A stretch of DNA of 8,850 nucleotides, taken from UBA10427 sp003500135 (GTDB taxonomy: Bacteria; Bacteroidota; Bacteroidia; Cytophagales; Cyclobacteriaceae). The position numbers were made by a program, and so were the translations under genes. The notes under the pieces were generated by a model. The model did no database searches. It was not told the DNA's origin and was given only the letters and a program-made list of their open reading frames with translations. This document shows positions 6,903-8,850 of the stretch, piece after piece (the first letter of the stretch is position 1; the number at the start of each line of letters is the position of its first letter). Location of the stretch: the NCBI GenBank assembly GCA_963966275.1, contig CAWZYQ010000161.1:1-8850 (forward strand). The letters are read 5' to 3'.

Positions 6903-6985
6903 GTTTTTCAAATTTTTAAATTAATAGCTTAAAAATATACGCCTTTCATTGGTGTTGTTCTTTTGGCATATAGCCTTATTATAAA

Positions 6986-8332
6986 TTATAAACCATTTAC
7001 ACTTATAGGTATTCTATTGAATACAACATCTCCGTTATCAAAGATTATTCGTACACCGATTGCTACTGGAAAGTTAGATTCTGCTGTCAATCTTTTATTA
7101 GTAGCGTTTTTAAAGGAGGAAAGTTCTTTAAAAAACACATTGATATCATCTTTGCAAATAACAGCAGCTTCTATTTTAGAAATATCATTTTGGATAGAAG
7201 GATTAATTTCCAAAACATCTTCAAAGAAACCTGTTGGTGTTGTCACTTCTAATTCACATGAAAAATTAAAGTTTTCAAATTTACAAACTCTATTTGTATT
7301 AACCTGTGCTCTTCTGTTATAATTCATTACACCCCAAGATATATCATTTATTGCTTTACCTTGCTTGTTGTTAATTGCATCAGTTCTAAAATAAATGGGA
7401 ATGCTGCCATCCGGACTTCGTTGATTTAAAGTGCCAGTAAGCGAAACATTTCCGGTTAAAGATATTCTATAATCCGGATATTTACCAGATGTAGTTAAGG
7501 CATCAATAAATCCTGCAGCAGAACTTATAATGGATAAAGGATTAAGATCAAGACTTTTTACCGCATCGAACCACTTTTTATCTCCTTTGTATTTTATGTT
7601 ACTCAACAATTTTGAAGCGTGTGTCGTAGCTTTATAAGTACCATTTACCAAGTTTTTTGGCATATAAATGGCTTGAGCTGAACCTTCCAAGGATAAATCA
7701 CCGTACAATGTTTGTTCAAAAATCACGTATTCTTCTATAAATATACGAAACCTAGCATTTTGAAGGACATTAGGGTCAAACCCTTGAACATTAAATTCTC
7801 CAACCATCCAATCAAAGGATCCTGCTTCAGTTATTGCTATCTGTCTGTAGTCTGCAAACTTTAATATATCAGGCGGTGTAACAGTTCCATCTAAAGCCAA
7901 TGTTAAGGCCTGATATGATTCGGACGAACTTTCAGTTTCCAAAACACACACCCTCATTATGCCTCTAAATTTATTATAAAGAACAATGTAGGGATTAGCA
8001 GGTGCGGATTGAGGTATACCGAAATCTCGAGCTACAAGTATCCACCCTTCTGATTTTTTAAAATCGATATTTTCAGGATTTGCATTTCCAAATACTGGAT
8101 CACTATAAAAGGGATTAGTTGTCTCTCTAACTTTCGGTCCGTTTCCAATATCATAGTATACCGTCCATTCACTGTTTTCCCAATTCCAATCTGGGTTCAA
8201 GTTTGGATCACCTGGGTGAATTGGTCTTGTTGTGCTTTTCTGAAATTTTATTTCGGGTACGGGTTTTACCGATTCTTCCTGCGTGCAAGAAAATACAGAA
8301 AGGATAATAAGAAAGAATATTGCTTTTTTCAT
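6986..8332 (-). CDS. Lipoprotein of unknown function, 448 residues
   Basis: The minus-strand frame starts at the ATG at 8332 and encodes MKKAIFFLIILSVFSC. This is a short lipoprotein signal with probable lipidation at C16, followed by TQEES, so the protein should be anchored in a membrane and is probably outer-membrane or periplasmic. Residues 25-60 are Pro/Trp-rich (HPGDPNLNPDWNWENSEW). Residues 95-130 contain GWILVARDFG and then PYIVLYNKFRGIMRVCVLE, a pattern I associate with uncharacterised Bacteroidota surface proteins, from memory only. The rest looks mainly beta-strand, with ISLTGNVSLTGTLNQ at about 290-304. Beyond C16 there are four cysteines (129, 350, 359, 393); 350 and 359 could pair. 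The gene is clearly more AT-rich than the left-hand genes. A terminator follows it, it has a palindrome-rich upstream region, and it is divergent from a sigma factor gene. I cannot name a family or activity. Confidence 0.85.
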   Translation of the reverse strand: MKKAIFFLIILSVFSCTQEESVKPVPEIKFQKSTTRPIHPGDPNLNPDWNWENSEWTVYYDIGNGPKVRETTNPFYSDPVFGNANPENIDFKKSEGWILVARDFGIPQSAPANPYIVLYNKFRGIMRVCVLETESSSESYQALTLALDGTVTPPDILKFADYRQIAITEAGSFDWMVGEFNVQGFDPNVLQNARFRIFIEEYVIFEQTLYGDLSLEGSAQAIYMPKNLVNGTYKATTHASKLLSNIKYKGDKKWFDAVKSLDLNPLSIISSAAGFIDALTTSGKYPDYRISLTGNVSLTGTLNQRSPDGSIPIYFRTDAINNKQGKAINDISWGVMNYNRRAQVNTNRVCKFENFNFSCELEVTTPTGFFEDVLEINPSIQNDISKIEAAVICKDDINVFFKELSSFKNATNKRLTAESNFPVAIGVRIIFDNGDVVFNRIPISVNGL

Positions 8333-8348
8333 GATATTTTGTTTAAAA

Positions 8349-8394
8349 TTGATTGTTGATTACAATCAAATTCCGTACAGGAATACAATTGTAT
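8349..8394. promoter_or_regulatory. Palindrome cluster upstream of the lipoprotein gene
   Basis: Three adjacent dyads fill 46 bp starting 17 bp upstream of the lipoprotein start codon. TTGATTG (8349-8355) pairs with CAATCAA (8363-8369). ATTCC (8370-8374) pairs with GGAAT (8380-8384) around GTACA. ATACAATTGTAT (8383-8394) is a perfect 12-bp palindrome. A second register TTGAT/ATCAA (8356-8360, 8365-8369) overlaps the first. No convincing TTG/TAnnTTTG promoter was found on the minus strand here. The cluster could be operators or a structured 5' UTR; which of these is not shown by sequence alone. Confidence 0.4.
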
Positions 8395-8699
8395 AAATTT
8401 GGTTTGACAGGTATTTTGAAGTAATAATTTCAAGGGGGTCTGATGCATTTTGGAAATTCAAAAATCAAACTCACAGCAAAATTTGAAGGCCCGAATTGAT
8501 AATAATGCAATAGTTGAAATACATAATTATTATTGTTTTCTAAGATATAATTAAACATATTTCAGATTTAGTTATTTATTATAAGACATCTATTATATTA
8601 TACCCAAATCTGAATTTTGTAAACAAATGGATTTTTCTTTACGTTGTGAAAACTGTTAATATGGGCTTTAAATCACTTTTTTCGGAGTAAAAAAAAGAT
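8395..8699. other. AT-rich divergent intergenic region without a gene
   Basis: No credible reading frame, RNA gene or terminator is seen in these 305 bases between the divergent lipoprotein and sigma-factor genes. The only clear structure is a 9-bp inverted repeat, TTCAGATTT (8561-8569) and AAATCTGAA (8606-8614), separated by 36 very AT-rich bases. It lies about 85-140 bp upstream of the sigma-factor start. GGAG at 8684-8687 is a possible ribosome site for that gene. Promoters for both genes must lie here, but no full consensus match was found. Confidence 0.5.
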
Positions 8700-8850
8700 T
8701 TGGAGAATTCACTTCAACTAATCAGGCAAAACCTTAAGGAGGGAGATAATAGTGAGATTGCAAGAATTTTCACTGAACATGGAGACTATTGTATCCGAAC
8801 ATTAATTCGAAATACTAATTGTAGCAAGCAAGATGCCGAAGATATACTTA
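8700..8850 (+). CDS. Sigma-70/ECF family RNA polymerase sigma factor, N-terminal part
   Basis: The frame is open from the TAA at 8688-8690 to the right edge and reads (L/M)ENSLQLIRQNLKEGDNSE, then IARIFTEHGDYCIRTLI, then RNTNCSKQDAEDIL. The order is typical of sigma-70 region 2 starts. A helix L-I-x-x-L-K-E-G-D leads into IARIFTEHGDYC, and K-Q-D-A-E-D-I-L is the hallmark of region 2.1/2.2 (usual DAEDIVQ). About 50 residues are visible and the rest lies outside. No ATG precedes the domain in frame, so TTG at 8700-8702 is the likely start, 12 bp after GGAG. The strong AAGGAGG at 8736-8742 is inside the frame and serves only an out-of-frame GTG. Such factors often control surface-protein genes in this phylum; the divergent lipoprotein is a candidate target by position only. 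Confidence 0.75.
   Translation, partial: MENSLQLIRQNLKEGDNSEIARIFTEHGDYCIRTLIRNTNCSKQDAEDIL

Noticed and set aside
6963..7322. Plus-strand 119-codon open frame
   Set aside because: It lies antisense inside the lipoprotein gene, whose minus-strand frame is longer and has a clear lipobox.
8736..8754. AAGGAGG followed by GTG as the start of a gene
   Set aside because: The GTG is out of frame with the sigma-factor motif, and its own frame ends after about 17 codons.

Overview
The window looks like a chromosomal segment of a Bacteroidota bacterium, probably of the Cytophagales/Flavobacteriia type. The reasons are an AT-rich intergenic style, a match to the Bacteroidota -7 box (TAnnTTTG), few clear Shine-Dalgarno sites, a very large exported BNR/Asp-box protein ending its signal peptide in LRAQ, and a sigma-factor start of the kind common in that phylum. 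This placement is inference; there is no rRNA or other phylogenetic marker.

Left part (1-6415), moderate GC by eye, reads as ordinary housekeeping or accessory metabolism. A TetR/AcrR-type repressor runs off the left edge on the minus strand. A palindromic candidate operator sits immediately beside its start codon, in the divergent region it shares with a DUF427 protein (462-956, +). Then follow a small zinc nucleoside/guanine deaminase (1034-1459, +), a 1094-residue secreted protein with eleven Asp-box/BNR-like motifs (1604-4888, +), a good intrinsic terminator (4909-4951), and a FAD/NAD(P) disulfide oxidoreductase of the mercuric-reductase-like branch (5042-6415, +). The genes are separated by 77-150 bp gaps and do not form an obvious tight operon.

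Right part (6416-8850) is visibly more AT-rich. It starts with a previously unannotated-looking array: seven degenerate 21-bp units in strict phase directly behind the oxidoreductase stop (6421-6567). After this come several inverted repeats and a short reading frame (6683-6832, +). That frame looks like a lipoprotein signal peptide with an amber codon exactly before the lipobox cysteine, so it is a probable gene remnant. A perfect 15-bp stem flanked by T-tracts on both strands (6868-6902) separates it from a convergent gene. That gene (6986-8332, -) encodes a 448-residue lipoprotein of unknown function. Its upstream region carries a cluster of palindromes. The window ends inside the start of a sigma-70/ECF-like factor (from about 8700, +), divergent from the lipoprotein.

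No tRNA, rRNA, CRISPR array, complete insertion sequence or attachment site was seen. The most unusual items are the 21-bp phased tandem array and the amber-interrupted lipoprotein remnant whose start codon lies in a hairpin arm. No complete new multi-gene system is evident.
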